64,000 bases of DNA. It comes from Bacterioplanoides pacificum. GTDB taxonomy: Bacteria; Pseudomonadota; Gammaproteobacteria; Pseudomonadales; Oceanobacteraceae. Numbering within the stretch: position 1 is the stretch's first letter; each line of letters starts with the position of its first letter. This document shows, one piece after another, positions 23,946 through 32,065 of the stretch. The stretch spans positions 124,001 to 188,000 of the forward strand of contig NZ_JBHRYB010000014.1 in NCBI RefSeq assembly GCF_042648445.1, read 5' to 3'. Under the pieces are notes generated by a model. That model was not told the DNA's origin. It saw nothing but the letters and a program-made list of their open reading frames with translations, and did no database searches. The translations under genes were made by a program, and so were the position numbers.

Positions 23946-25460
23946 TCACAGCCACAAAACCACGGCCAGCAAACCGATGCTGCTCATAACCAGGGTATAG
24001 GGCAGGGCCATGATGACCATACGGCCATACGACAGGCGTACCAGTGGCGCAATAGCAGACGTTAATAAAAACAAAAAAGCCGCCTGACCATTCGGGGTGG
24101 CGACGCTGGGCAGGTTCGTGCCGGTATTGATGGCAATGGCCAAATGATCAAAATGTTGCCGGCTGATACTGCCATCGCTTAATGCCTGTTGTATTTCTGA
24201 GATATAGACAGTGGCGACAAACACATTATCACTGATCATGGATAACAGGCCGTTGGCGATAAAAAACATACCCGGCTGTTGTTCCTGGGGCAGGCTCAGT
24301 ACCCAGTGAATAACAGGACTGAACAGATGTTGCTGATGAATCACCGCTACGATGGCAAAAAACACCACCAACAGGGCGGTAAACGGCAGCGCTTCGGTAA
24401 ACGCTTTTCCGATCTGATGTTCATCGGTGACGCCATTAAACGAGGCGATAATAATAATGACCAGTAAGCCGATAAGCCCTACTTCGGCAATGTGAAAAGA
24501 CAACCCGGCAACCAGAATAATGGCGGCCAGCAGCTGAATGGCCAGAGCCGCTTTCTGGCTGTTATTACGCCGGGCTTTTTCTGAATCGGCAAAGTCCTTC
24601 AGTACCGCCAGCACCGCTTTGGGTAGCCGGGCGCCGTAACCAAACCAGCGCAGCTTCTCCAGCAGCACACAGGTCAACAGCCCGGCCGCCAGCACCGGTA
24701 ATGAAATCGGCGACATCAGCCGGAAAAAGGTGATGAAATCCCAGCCGGCAACTTTGGCAATCAGCAGGTTTTGTGGTTCGCCCACCATAGTACAGACACC
24801 ACCTAACGCCGTACCGACGGCTCCGTGCATTAACAGGCTGCGCAAAAAGGCGCGGAAGATATCCAGGTGCTCACGGTGCAGTTCCGAAACCTGCTGATCG
24901 TTACCATGGTTGTGATCGGTTTGCTGGTAACCTTTGCCGGATGCCACTTTGTGATAAACCGAATAAAAACCAACCGCCACACTGATAATAACGGCTGTGA
25001 CAGTCAGGGCATCAAGAAATGCCGATAATAATGCGGCGGTGCTGCAAAACGTCAGTGACAACAGGTATTTTGAGCGGATTCTGATCAGGATATTAGTGAA
25101 CACGACCAGTAGCAGGTTTTTCATAAAATAAATGCCCGCCACCATAAACATCAGCAGCAGAATCACCGGCAGATTTTTTTCGACTTCCTGATACAGGGTA
25201 TCGGTGGTTGCCAGGCCTAATAACAGCGCCTCAACCGCTAATAAGCCGCCGGGTAATAATGGATAACATTTTAATGCCATCGCCAGGGTAAAGATAAATT
25301 CGGCAATCAGTGCCCAGGCGGTGACCGCCGGGCCGCTCAGGAAAAACAGCAGAGGGTTAAGCAACAGAAATAGCAGTATGGTGTGTTTATACCAGCGCGG
25401 CGACTGGCCAAGAAAATTATGGCCAAAGGCGGCACGGACAGAAGCGGTTTCATCGGGCAT
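23946..25460 (-). CDS. nhaB: Na+/H+ antiporter NhaB
   Basis: This inner-membrane sodium/proton antiporter is 504 residues, close to the E. coli length. Diagnostic stretches are FLGQSPRWYK at the N-terminus, EFIFTLAMALKCYPLLPGGLLA, GGVCTMVGEPQNLLIAK, and near the end INTGTNLPSVATPNGQAAF. The ATG at 25460 has GCAGGAAC eight bases upstream; two ATG codons ten codons earlier lack one. It is not part of denitrification, and suggests a sodium-rich (marine or saline) habitat. It is transcribed convergently to the RIC gene. The 117 bases between them hold only a weak GC inverted repeat. Confidence 0.96.
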   Translation of the reverse strand: MPDETASVRAAFGHNFLGQSPRWYKHTILLFLLLNPLLFFLSGPAVTAWALIAEFIFTLAMALKCYPLLPGGLLAVEALLLGLATTDTLYQEVEKNLPVILLLMFMVAGIYFMKNLLLVVFTNILIRIRSKYLLSLTFCSTAALLSAFLDALTVTAVIISVAVGFYSVYHKVASGKGYQQTDHNHGNDQQVSELHREHLDIFRAFLRSLLMHGAVGTALGGVCTMVGEPQNLLIAKVAGWDFITFFRLMSPISLPVLAAGLLTCVLLEKLRWFGYGARLPKAVLAVLKDFADSEKARRNNSQKAALAIQLLAAIILVAGLSFHIAEVGLIGLLVIIIIASFNGVTDEHQIGKAFTEALPFTALLVVFFAIVAVIHQQHLFSPVIHWVLSLPQEQQPGMFFIANGLLSMISDNVFVATVYISEIQQALSDGSISRQHFDHLAIAINTGTNLPSVATPNGQAAFLFLLTSAIAPLVRLSYGRMVIMALPYTLVMSSIGLLAVVLWL

Positions 25461-25566
25461 GGTTGTTCCTGCAACAGCTGAAAACATCATTCGGGGACGG
25501 GGAAAGTGGCGGCCTGTGAAAGGTCCGACCGGATATTATTGTCGGCCGACAGGCCGGGCGGCGGAA

Positions 25567-25582
25567 TACCCCGCAGTGGGTA
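25567..25582. promoter_or_regulatory. Weak NarL-like 7-2-7 site between nhaB and mogA
   Basis: TACCCCGCAGTGGGTA has the right geometry with one mismatch in each heptamer, at the inner positions. It lies about 103 bases before the mogA start. On its own it would not be convincing; it is listed because the same geometry recurs near other cofactor and reductase genes here. Confidence 0.35.
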
Positions 25583-25684
25583 AACGTGGCAATCATGGGT
25601 TAATCCGTTATGCCAGTGCCAGCCCGGCGGTTGTCTGACGTAAACTAACAGAATTCATTCTGATAATTTTTACAGGGGCATAAC

Positions 25685-26218
25685 ATGGCTGAGCGAATAA
25701 AAATTGGTATTGTTACCGTAAGTGATCGTGCCAGTGCCGGTGTGTACGAGGATATTTCCGGCGCGGCCATTAACAGCACCTTACAGCAATATCTGACATC
25801 GCCCTGGACTGCCTGTTATCGTCTGGTGGCCGATGAGCGTGATCAGATTGAAGCGGCGTTGTGTCAGCTGGTGGATGACGAGGGGTGTTGCCTGGTCGTG
25901 ACCACCGGTGGCACCGGACCGGCTAAACGCGATGTGACCCCGGAAGCAACAGCCGCCGTGTGTGATCGTATGATGCCGGGTTTTGGTGAACTGATGCGGG
26001 CTGAATCGCTGAAATATGTCGCCACTGCCATTTTATCGCGTCAGACTGCCGGGTTACGTCATCAGGCATTAATTATTAATTTACCCGGAAAACCCAGTGC
26101 TATTCGTCAGTGTCTGGATGCTGTTTTTCCGGCCGTGCCGTATTGCATTGATCTGCTTGAAGGGCCGTACCTGGAATGTGACGGCGACGTTATTACTGTT
26201 TTTCGTCCGGGAAAATAA
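25685..26218 (+). CDS. mogA: Molybdopterin adenylyltransferase MogA
   Basis: MogA adenylylates molybdopterin so that molybdate can be inserted. The 177-residue protein has the MogA N-terminus IGIVTVSDRASAGVYEDISG and the loop VTTGGTGPAKRDVTPEAT, followed by LPGKPSAI near the C-terminus. These fit E. coli MogA better than the MoaB paralogue at 18163. It stands alone on the plus strand, converging on the nos operon, with a possible NarL site upstream. A ribosome site (ACAGGGG) precedes the start. Confidence 0.95.
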   Translation: MAERIKIGIVTVSDRASAGVYEDISGAAINSTLQQYLTSPWTACYRLVADERDQIEAALCQLVDDEGCCLVVTTGGTGPAKRDVTPEATAAVCDRMMPGFGELMRAESLKYVATAILSRQTAGLRHQALIINLPGKPSAIRQCLDAVFPAVPYCIDLLEGPYLECDGDVITVFRPGK

Positions 26219-26282
26219 CTCCGCTCGCCGGCGGCTGACAATATTCAGTCACCGCTTTTATGGTAAAAACTGCCACGGCTAT

Positions 26283-26303
26283 CTCCACCCGGTTAGGGTG
26301 GAG
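26283..26303. terminator. Hairpin between convergent mogA and tatE
   Basis: An 8-bp perfect stem (CTCCACCC / GGGTGGAG) with loop GGTTA lies between the convergent ends of mogA and the nos operon. Neither side is followed by a T-run, so it may act only weakly or with Rho. Confidence 0.45.
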
Positions 26304-26318
26304 ACAGGGATTCAGGGA

Positions 26319-26474
26319 TTATTTTTCCTCAAGTCGGTCGTGGCGTGCGCTTTTCCGGAAGTCGCGGATACTGGCTCCCAGATCACCGCCGAGTGAGCGG
26401 ATTCGTTTGCCGCCAAACAGAATAATCAGAATTAATAACACAATCATAAGTTGCCAGGCGCTGATTCCCATCAT
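26319..26474 (-). CDS. tatE: Twin-arginine translocase small subunit TatA/TatE
   Basis: This 51-residue reading frame begins MMGISAWQLMIVLLILIILFGGKRIRS in segments: a short N-terminus, one membrane helix, the FGG(K/R) hinge and an amphipathic helix (RSLGGDLGASIRDF). That is the TatA/TatE pattern. Two further ATG codons lie upstream, but the AGAGGAA ribosome site best fits the one used here. It closes the order nosRZDFYL-tatE known from Pseudomonas stutzeri, where NosZ is a Tat substrate. The NosZ here has a twin-arginine signal. The charged tail is short (ARHDRLEEK). Confidence 0.92.
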   Translation of the reverse strand: MMGISAWQLMIVLLILIILFGGKRIRSLGGDLGASIRDFRKSARHDRLEEK

Positions 26475-26486
26475 GATCATTTCCTC

Positions 26487-27035
26487 TCAGTGGTTCATAT
26501 GCTGATGATCGGCATGTTGTGCCGCAGACGATAACTGTTGCTGCAATAATGCGTCTTTTAACTGACTGAAGTTCATCACCGTGGTTTTCCGGTCAGCGGC
26601 AAATAATTCCGCCGCCTGTTGATCGGCAAAGCTGGCAATCGGAGTGCCCATGGAGCCTGGCATATCCGGAGCAACCACATAATAGGCCAGTTGCGCTTCG
26701 ATCAGGTGGCCGTCATCCGGTTTATCCCAGCTGCCCTGACTCATATCGTGAACATAAATGGCGCTGGCGCTGACCTGGTTTTCCGGTTGCAGCCACCAGT
26801 TGAGCATTTCTGCTGACGAGCAAAACTTTTTTACTTTTCCCTGGGCATTAATCGCCTGACCTTTGGGGCCGGGAAAGCGGGTGATGGCCATACCGCAGAC
26901 ATGGCATTCATCTGCGGAATGAAAGGCAACCGGGTTATGTTGTACCTGCTGCTGTTTATCCTGCTGGTTACAGGCAACCAACAAGGCAGACAATACAATC
27001 ATTGCGGTGGTCAGAAGGTGTTGTGATAATTTCAT
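26487..27035 (-). CDS. nosL: NosL copper-binding lipoprotein
   Basis: NosL is an outer-membrane-anchored copper(I) chaperone for building NosZ. The start MKLSQHLL gives 182 residues, with a signal peptide and lipobox LVAC (Cys about 22). The conserved CHVCGM copper motif follows about 20 residues later, and the C-terminus is His-rich (HADHQHMNH). A longer upstream frame has no ribosome site and is rejected. It lies between nosY and tatE on the minus strand. Confidence 0.95.
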   Translation of the reverse strand: MKLSQHLLTTAMIVLSALLVACNQQDKQQQVQHNPVAFHSADECHVCGMAITRFPGPKGQAINAQGKVKKFCSSAEMLNWWLQPENQVSASAIYVHDMSQGSWDKPDDGHLIEAQLAYYVVAPDMPGSMGTPIASFADQQAAELFAADRKTTVMNFSQLKDALLQQQLSSAAQHADHQHMNH

Positions 27036-27052
27036 AATATAGCCCTTTGGGA

Positions 27053-27883
27053 TTAAACAGGTCGGCGACGTAAGGTGAAATGTGCCAGCGTCAGGCTGCT
27101 GGCCAGCCAGATAATCAGCGACAGCCATAAGCCGGGATTGCCAAACGGCAGGTCCTGAGCCAGGGTCATCACGCCGCTCATGTTGTTGCTGTCGGCCAGA
27201 CCATAAAGGTTGATCTGGCGGAAAATATCGGTGGGGTTAAGCAATAACAGCCAGGGCAGCAGTTCCGGATTCAGCTGGCCTTTACTGAACACCAGTAACG
27301 CCAGCAGACTCAGATCGAACACCAGCACAAATAAAAACCAGATGCCCAGCGCCAGGCCGGCGGCACTGGATTTTTCGCTGGCTTTGCTGCTGATAAAATA
27401 GGCAATCGCCAGAAATACCCAGCCCAGCAAGGTGGCGGAAATAATAAACCGGGAAAACGATTGCAGCAGCAGGGCTAAATCCAGATCGGCAACCAATAAA
27501 CCAATAGCAATGGCGGCACTGCCAAATCCTAAGCTGGTGGCCAGTGCCAGAATCAGGCCGTGGCCAATAAATTTTCCTAATAATAACTGGCTGCGACTCA
27601 GTGGATAGGTCAGTAGTAATAACAGTGTGCCACCTTCATCTTCGCCGACGATGGCATCGTAGGCCAGCAATAAGGCAATCAGAGGAACCAGAAAAGTAGC
27701 CAGGCTGGCCAGGCTGGCGATGGTGGCTTCAATTGAGCTGAAGCCAACCTGGCCGGCGGCGGCAGAACCAAACCAGGCAATACCGGCGGCTAATAACGCA
27801 AATAAGACACTGATGGCTAACAACCAGCGGTTACGTAAGCCATCGTTCAGCTCTTTGACGGCAATATTCCAGATCTGCATCAT
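27053..27883 (-). CDS. nosY: NosY ABC transporter permease
   Basis: NosY is the membrane partner of NosF in the NosDFY complex needed for copper site assembly in NosZ. The 276-residue protein has six clear hydrophobic helices, and the N-terminal helix-turn IWNIAVKELNDGLRNRWLL is typical. Its start overlaps the nosF stop (ATGA), so the two are probably coupled. Confidence 0.95.
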   Translation of the reverse strand: MMQIWNIAVKELNDGLRNRWLLAISVLFALLAAGIAWFGSAAAGQVGFSSIEATIASLASLATFLVPLIALLLAYDAIVGEDEGGTLLLLLTYPLSRSQLLLGKFIGHGLILALATSLGFGSAAIAIGLLVADLDLALLLQSFSRFIISATLLGWVFLAIAYFISSKASEKSSAAGLALGIWFLFVLVFDLSLLALLVFSKGQLNPELLPWLLLLNPTDIFRQINLYGLADSNNMSGVMTLAQDLPFGNPGLWLSLIIWLASSLTLAHFTLRRRPV

Positions 27884-28797
27884 GGCCGGCTCTCCTGCGG
27901 ATTCAGATTATTAACGAAGTGACGGTACAGGTCGTCGAGTGATGGCGGTGAAACTTCCAGCTCGCCGCTGCTGCTGTCGTTAACCAGGTGGTTCAGCAGT
28001 TCCCTGCCGGCGCCGTTGTGGCAATACACTTCCAGTGCATCATGACCAACCCGCTGGGCATTCACTCCCTGAGCGGATAATGTGATCTGCCATTGCTCCG
28101 GCTGGCTGAGGTTGTTCAGGCGGATACGGGTTGGCAGTGATACCTGCTGGCGCAATTCACTGAGGGTGCCGCAGGCACGTAATTTTCCGGCCGATAAAAT
28201 AGCGGCACGACTGATATAAGGTTCTACGCCGGGTAATACATGGGAGCAGAGAATAATGCCGCTGCCATTTTCACGCAGGTCATTGAGTAGCTGATACAGT
28301 TCCTGAGTGGCCACCGGATCGAGGCCTACCGTGGGTTCGTCCAGTAATAATAAGCGCGGCTGTGCCAGTAGCGCCTGGGCCAGCCCAAGCCGCTGACGCA
28401 TGCCTTTGGAATAGGTTTTTACTCTGCGCCCGGCGGCAGCTGTCAGACCTACTTTTTCCAATAATTCGTCAACCTGTTGTGGCCGGGCATTTTTCAGCCG
28501 GGCGAAATAACGCAGCGTTTCGCGGCCACTCAGTTGTGGATAAAACATAACGTTTTCCGGCAGGTAACCAAGTTGCTGGCGAACCTGAGGGTGGCTGGGG
28601 GCCTGGCCAAATACCCGGGCCTGACCGCTGCTGGCGGTTAACAGACCCAGAATCAGTTTCATGGTGGTGGTTTTGCCCGCACCATTATGGCCAAACAGGC
28701 CTAATATTTCCCCTTCGGCCAGGTTTAACGACAGGTTATGCACCACCGGCATGGAACCATAAGCCAGGCTGACATCGTTCAGTTCGATTAAATTCAT
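27880..28797 (-). CDS. nosF: NosF ABC transporter ATPase
   Basis: This is the cytoplasmic ATPase of the NosDFY complex. Walker A is GHNGAGKTT (about residues 35-43). The signature is YSKGMRQRLGLAQALL, and Walker B is LLLLDEPTVGLDP. At 305 residues it is the usual length, with a C-terminal extension typical of this family. It starts one base after the nosD stop and overlaps nosY. Confidence 0.96.
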   Translation of the reverse strand: MNLIELNDVSLAYGSMPVVHNLSLNLAEGEILGLFGHNGAGKTTTMKLILGLLTASSGQARVFGQAPSHPQVRQQLGYLPENVMFYPQLSGRETLRYFARLKNARPQQVDELLEKVGLTAAAGRRVKTYSKGMRQRLGLAQALLAQPRLLLLDEPTVGLDPVATQELYQLLNDLRENGSGIILCSHVLPGVEPYISRAAILSAGKLRACGTLSELRQQVSLPTRIRLNNLSQPEQWQITLSAQGVNAQRVGHDALEVYCHNGAGRELLNHLVNDSSSGELEVSPPSLDDLYRHFVNNLNPQESRP

Positions 28798-28798
28798 A

Positions 28799-30064
28799 TT
28801 AAGGAGCCTCTGTCAGCGCTGGGGTCATCAGTGGGAAACTGTCTTTTACGCCGGGGGATTTAACCACCGGAAAAGCCTGCTGTACCCAGCGCAATAATTC
28901 GATTGCCGGACTGTTCAGTAATAAACGCATTTGTGGGTACATCCAGATCAGGCGGTCGATATTGTCATTCGGTTCGTAGCTGATATCGCCGATGTCGTCG
29001 GCGTTGCGGTCCCAACCGAGGTAATCACTCCAGTAATTACCTCGCCCCTTGTCAGACCATTCCTGAGTCCGGGTGGCAACGTATTTAACCTGTTGCTCAT
29101 TATTGATAAAGGCGTTGCTGAAAATTTTGTTGTCTTCTGAACCGGCAGTGAGATGAATGCCCAGGCTGCTGTTACTGAAATGATTGGCTGAAATTTCATT
29201 AAATACGGAGTTGTAAATAAATAATGCTTTACCTTCAGCACCGTCAATCTGGTTGTTGCCGCTGGAACCGCTGCGTACGCCGCTGACGTTATTATGCTGC
29301 AGGGTAGAATAGGTAATGTAGTTCATCAGAATGCCGTAATTCTGATCATTCTCGGAGGTGTTACTGGTCACCGTCAGCTTGCGGCTTTGCATCAGCGCAT
29401 AACCGGTGCGGGTATTGCGGGTGTGGTTATTGGTCACCCGGTTGTTATTGGAAAACATATAATGAATGCCATACCGCAGATCACTGATGACATTGTTATC
29501 CAGGTGGTTGTGGTTTGAGGTATCGATATAAATACCATCGCGGGTTTTTTCAATCCGGTTACCCTGCACCAGCGCATTCTGTACCGCGTATAAATGAATG
29601 CCGTTGCCGCGGTCCTGGGAGCGGACGCTGTCGTCACCGCGGATGGTATTATCCAGCAGTTTAACCTGGCGGGCACCGTCAACCCAGATGCCAAAGCCTT
29701 TACCACGGATGTGGTTCTGGCGGATGGTGGTATTGTGCGAGCGTGCGGTTACAAAAACAGCCGCGTTCATATCGGTTAAATTGCTGCCGGCATTACGCAA
29801 AGTGCAGCCACTGAGGCTGACATTTTCGGCATCGATCAGCAGAGCATTGCCCTGACCCATGCCATCAATAATGGCGTGTTTATGACATTCGATGGTGGCC
29901 GGACTGCTGATCCGGAAATTGCCACGATAGTGCCCTTCGGCCAGATAATAATGGCCGTTTTCTGCGACGCTCAGCGGAAGAGGCCGGGTGACGTCGGGCT
30001 GGGCTTCAGCCAGGTTGACAGACAACAAAGCTGTGAGCCAATAATACCGCAATATATATTTCAT
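28799..30064 (-). CDS. nosD: NosD periplasmic copper-site assembly protein
   Basis: NosD is a right-handed parallel beta-helix protein that works with NosFY and NosL in making the copper site of NosZ. The start MKYILRYYWLTALLSVNLAEA gives a signal peptide cut after about residue 21 and a 421-residue product. Repeated NNR/NNxI/GIxx turns (DNTIRG, GNRIEK, NNVISDLRYGIHY) mark the coils. A longer upstream frame would overlap nosZ and is rejected. The ribosome site is weak. Confidence 0.95.
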   Translation of the reverse strand: MKYILRYYWLTALLSVNLAEAQPDVTRPLPLSVAENGHYYLAEGHYRGNFRISSPATIECHKHAIIDGMGQGNALLIDAENVSLSGCTLRNAGSNLTDMNAAVFVTARSHNTTIRQNHIRGKGFGIWVDGARQVKLLDNTIRGDDSVRSQDRGNGIHLYAVQNALVQGNRIEKTRDGIYIDTSNHNHLDNNVISDLRYGIHYMFSNNNRVTNNHTRNTRTGYALMQSRKLTVTSNTSENDQNYGILMNYITYSTLQHNNVSGVRSGSSGNNQIDGAEGKALFIYNSVFNEISANHFSNSSLGIHLTAGSEDNKIFSNAFINNEQQVKYVATRTQEWSDKGRGNYWSDYLGWDRNADDIGDISYEPNDNIDRLIWMYPQMRLLLNSPAIELLRWVQQAFPVVKSPGVKDSFPLMTPALTEAP

Positions 30065-30113
30065 AAATGGGCCATTTAAAACAGCAGGGGGGGCAAGCCC
30101 CCCTGAATAGCGA

Positions 30114-32036
30114 TCAGGCTGGTTCAACCAACATACGGCCAACCATTTCCATGTGCAGCGCGTGACAGAACCAGTTGCAGTAGTACCAGTGCATGCCGGG
30201 TTTGTCGGCAACAAAGGTAACTGACGAGGTTTGTTGTGGGCTGATTTCCATACTGACGCCGTGATTGGTCATACAGAAGCCATGCGAAACGTCTTCGATC
30301 TGGTCGATATTGGTAATCACCACCGTGACTTCATCGCCCTGTTTTACTTTAAACTCATTGATGCCGTAGGTCGGCGCCATTGAAGTCATATATACCCGCA
30401 CTTTATTACCCTTGCGGATAACTTTGTTGTCTGTCTCCAGGTTAATACCGTCTGCTTTGGCCATCGCCACGATATTGGCAAAATACGGGTCGTTACGATC
30501 CCAGATTTTGCGCGGCCGGATCTGATCACGACGCGCCATAATACAATCGTGTGGCTCGGCGTAGGTCGGACCGTCGTGTACCAGTTTCATTTCGTCACCG
30601 GAAATATCGATCAGCTGATCATTCTCCGGGTGTAACGGACCTGTCAGCAGGAAGCGGTCTTTGGAGAACTTACACAATACAACCAGCCATTTACCGTCGG
30701 CGTCTTTGGTTTCAGTTAACGACGCGTGGTTGTGGCCGGGCTGATATTGTACGTCCAGTTTCTGACGGATATAACTGACGCCTTCCTGAGTGTAGGCTTT
30801 GATGGCATCCTGGATATTCCATTTCACCACCTGGCTGTCGATAAACAGAGTGGTATACGCAAAACCACGACCATCGAAGGTGGTATGCAGTGGCCCAAGT
30901 CCCAGTTCCGGCTCACCGACGATCACGTCGCGGTCGTCCTGATATTTGCCGGCGAATAAATCGTCGAGACGGTCGATTTCGATAATCGAAACGGTGGGTG
31001 ATAATTTACCGTTGGCAATAAAATATTTACCGTCCGGAGAGGTGTTCAGACCGTGTGGGTTTTTCGGCACCGGCACATAGCGGGTGAACGGGCTGTTTTT
31101 ACCATTTTTCTTACGGCCATCCAGTACCGGAACCCTGGAATCGTCCAGGGTGATAAAGTCACCGGCTTTAACAGCTTTTTCGGCCTGTTCGATATTAAAG
31201 ACCACCACCCAGTCGCGTTCATTACGCATCATGCCACCGAGGTCGTAGGCTTTTTCCGAGTTATAACAGGTGGATGCCGCGTATTTACCGCTGTAGTCGG
31301 CATCGCAGTTATCCAGGTTACCATCCACCATAATCTGGAACGCCACTTCCATTTTCTCTGCATCGATGACGTTAAACATGGTGTAGCTGTAATCAGCCTG
31401 CAAATCGAAATGTTTGCCATCATTCGGATGTGGGATAACAAACTCTGCATTGGCAAAAACGTATTTGGTATGAGGCACTTTTTGCAGCCGCAGACCATGA
31501 ATTGCCTGAACGTTAGGCACGGTCAGCATTTTGTCGCACTTCATGATATCCAGACGGATACGGGCGACACGGCTGTTGGCTTTGTCATTAATAAACAGGT
31601 ATTTACCATCATAACTGCCGTCGGTCATCGACAGGTGAGGGTGGTGACAGTCGCCGTTCTGGTATTTGGCACTTTCGCCCATGATGGCTTTACTTTCATC
31701 GGTAATACCCCAGCCGGTGGCGGAGTCGATGTTAAACACCGGAATCCGCATCAGTTCACGCATCGACGGAATACCCAGTACCCGGACTTCACCCTGGTGA
31801 CCGCCACTCCAGAAGCCGTAATACTCATCCAGTTCACCCGGGGCGACATGAAATTTCTGTTTGGCATCTTTTACTGCGGCTGCCCAGGTCTCGCGGCTCA
31901 TGACCGCTGTACCCAATCCGGTGGCACCCACCAGAGCAGCACCGGCACCGGTCAGGGCACTGGCGCCGAGAAAACCCCGGCGGCTCATGCCGGTTTCTTC
32001 ATTTTCAGTCACGACTTCTTTTTTGCTGTCAGTCAT
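30114..32036 (-). CDS. nosZ: Nitrous oxide reductase NosZ (clade I, Tat-exported)
   Basis: NosZ is the periplasmic copper enzyme that reduces N2O to N2. The twin-arginine signal SRRGFLGAS is at residues 18-26, which marks clade I. CuZ ligands include DCHHPHLS near residue 130. The C-terminal CuA motif CNWFCHALHMEM is at residues 620-631. At 640 residues the length is normal. The ATG has AAGGAG seven bases upstream; an in-frame TTG two codons earlier is not used. Confidence 0.98.
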   Translation of the reverse strand: MTDSKKEVVTENEETGMSRRGFLGASALTGAGAALVGATGLGTAVMSRETWAAAVKDAKQKFHVAPGELDEYYGFWSGGHQGEVRVLGIPSMRELMRIPVFNIDSATGWGITDESKAIMGESAKYQNGDCHHPHLSMTDGSYDGKYLFINDKANSRVARIRLDIMKCDKMLTVPNVQAIHGLRLQKVPHTKYVFANAEFVIPHPNDGKHFDLQADYSYTMFNVIDAEKMEVAFQIMVDGNLDNCDADYSGKYAASTCYNSEKAYDLGGMMRNERDWVVVFNIEQAEKAVKAGDFITLDDSRVPVLDGRKKNGKNSPFTRYVPVPKNPHGLNTSPDGKYFIANGKLSPTVSIIEIDRLDDLFAGKYQDDRDVIVGEPELGLGPLHTTFDGRGFAYTTLFIDSQVVKWNIQDAIKAYTQEGVSYIRQKLDVQYQPGHNHASLTETKDADGKWLVVLCKFSKDRFLLTGPLHPENDQLIDISGDEMKLVHDGPTYAEPHDCIMARRDQIRPRKIWDRNDPYFANIVAMAKADGINLETDNKVIRKGNKVRVYMTSMAPTYGINEFKVKQGDEVTVVITNIDQIEDVSHGFCMTNHGVSMEISPQQTSSVTFVADKPGMHWYYCNWFCHALHMEMVGRMLVEPA

Positions 32037-32065
32037 GGTCAATCTCCTTAAACAAGGTCTGATTT

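Noticed and set aside
31053..32051. Long plus-strand open frame opposite nosZ
   Set aside because: It is an antisense shadow of nosZ with biased composition (His/Val/Phe rich) and no ribosome site.
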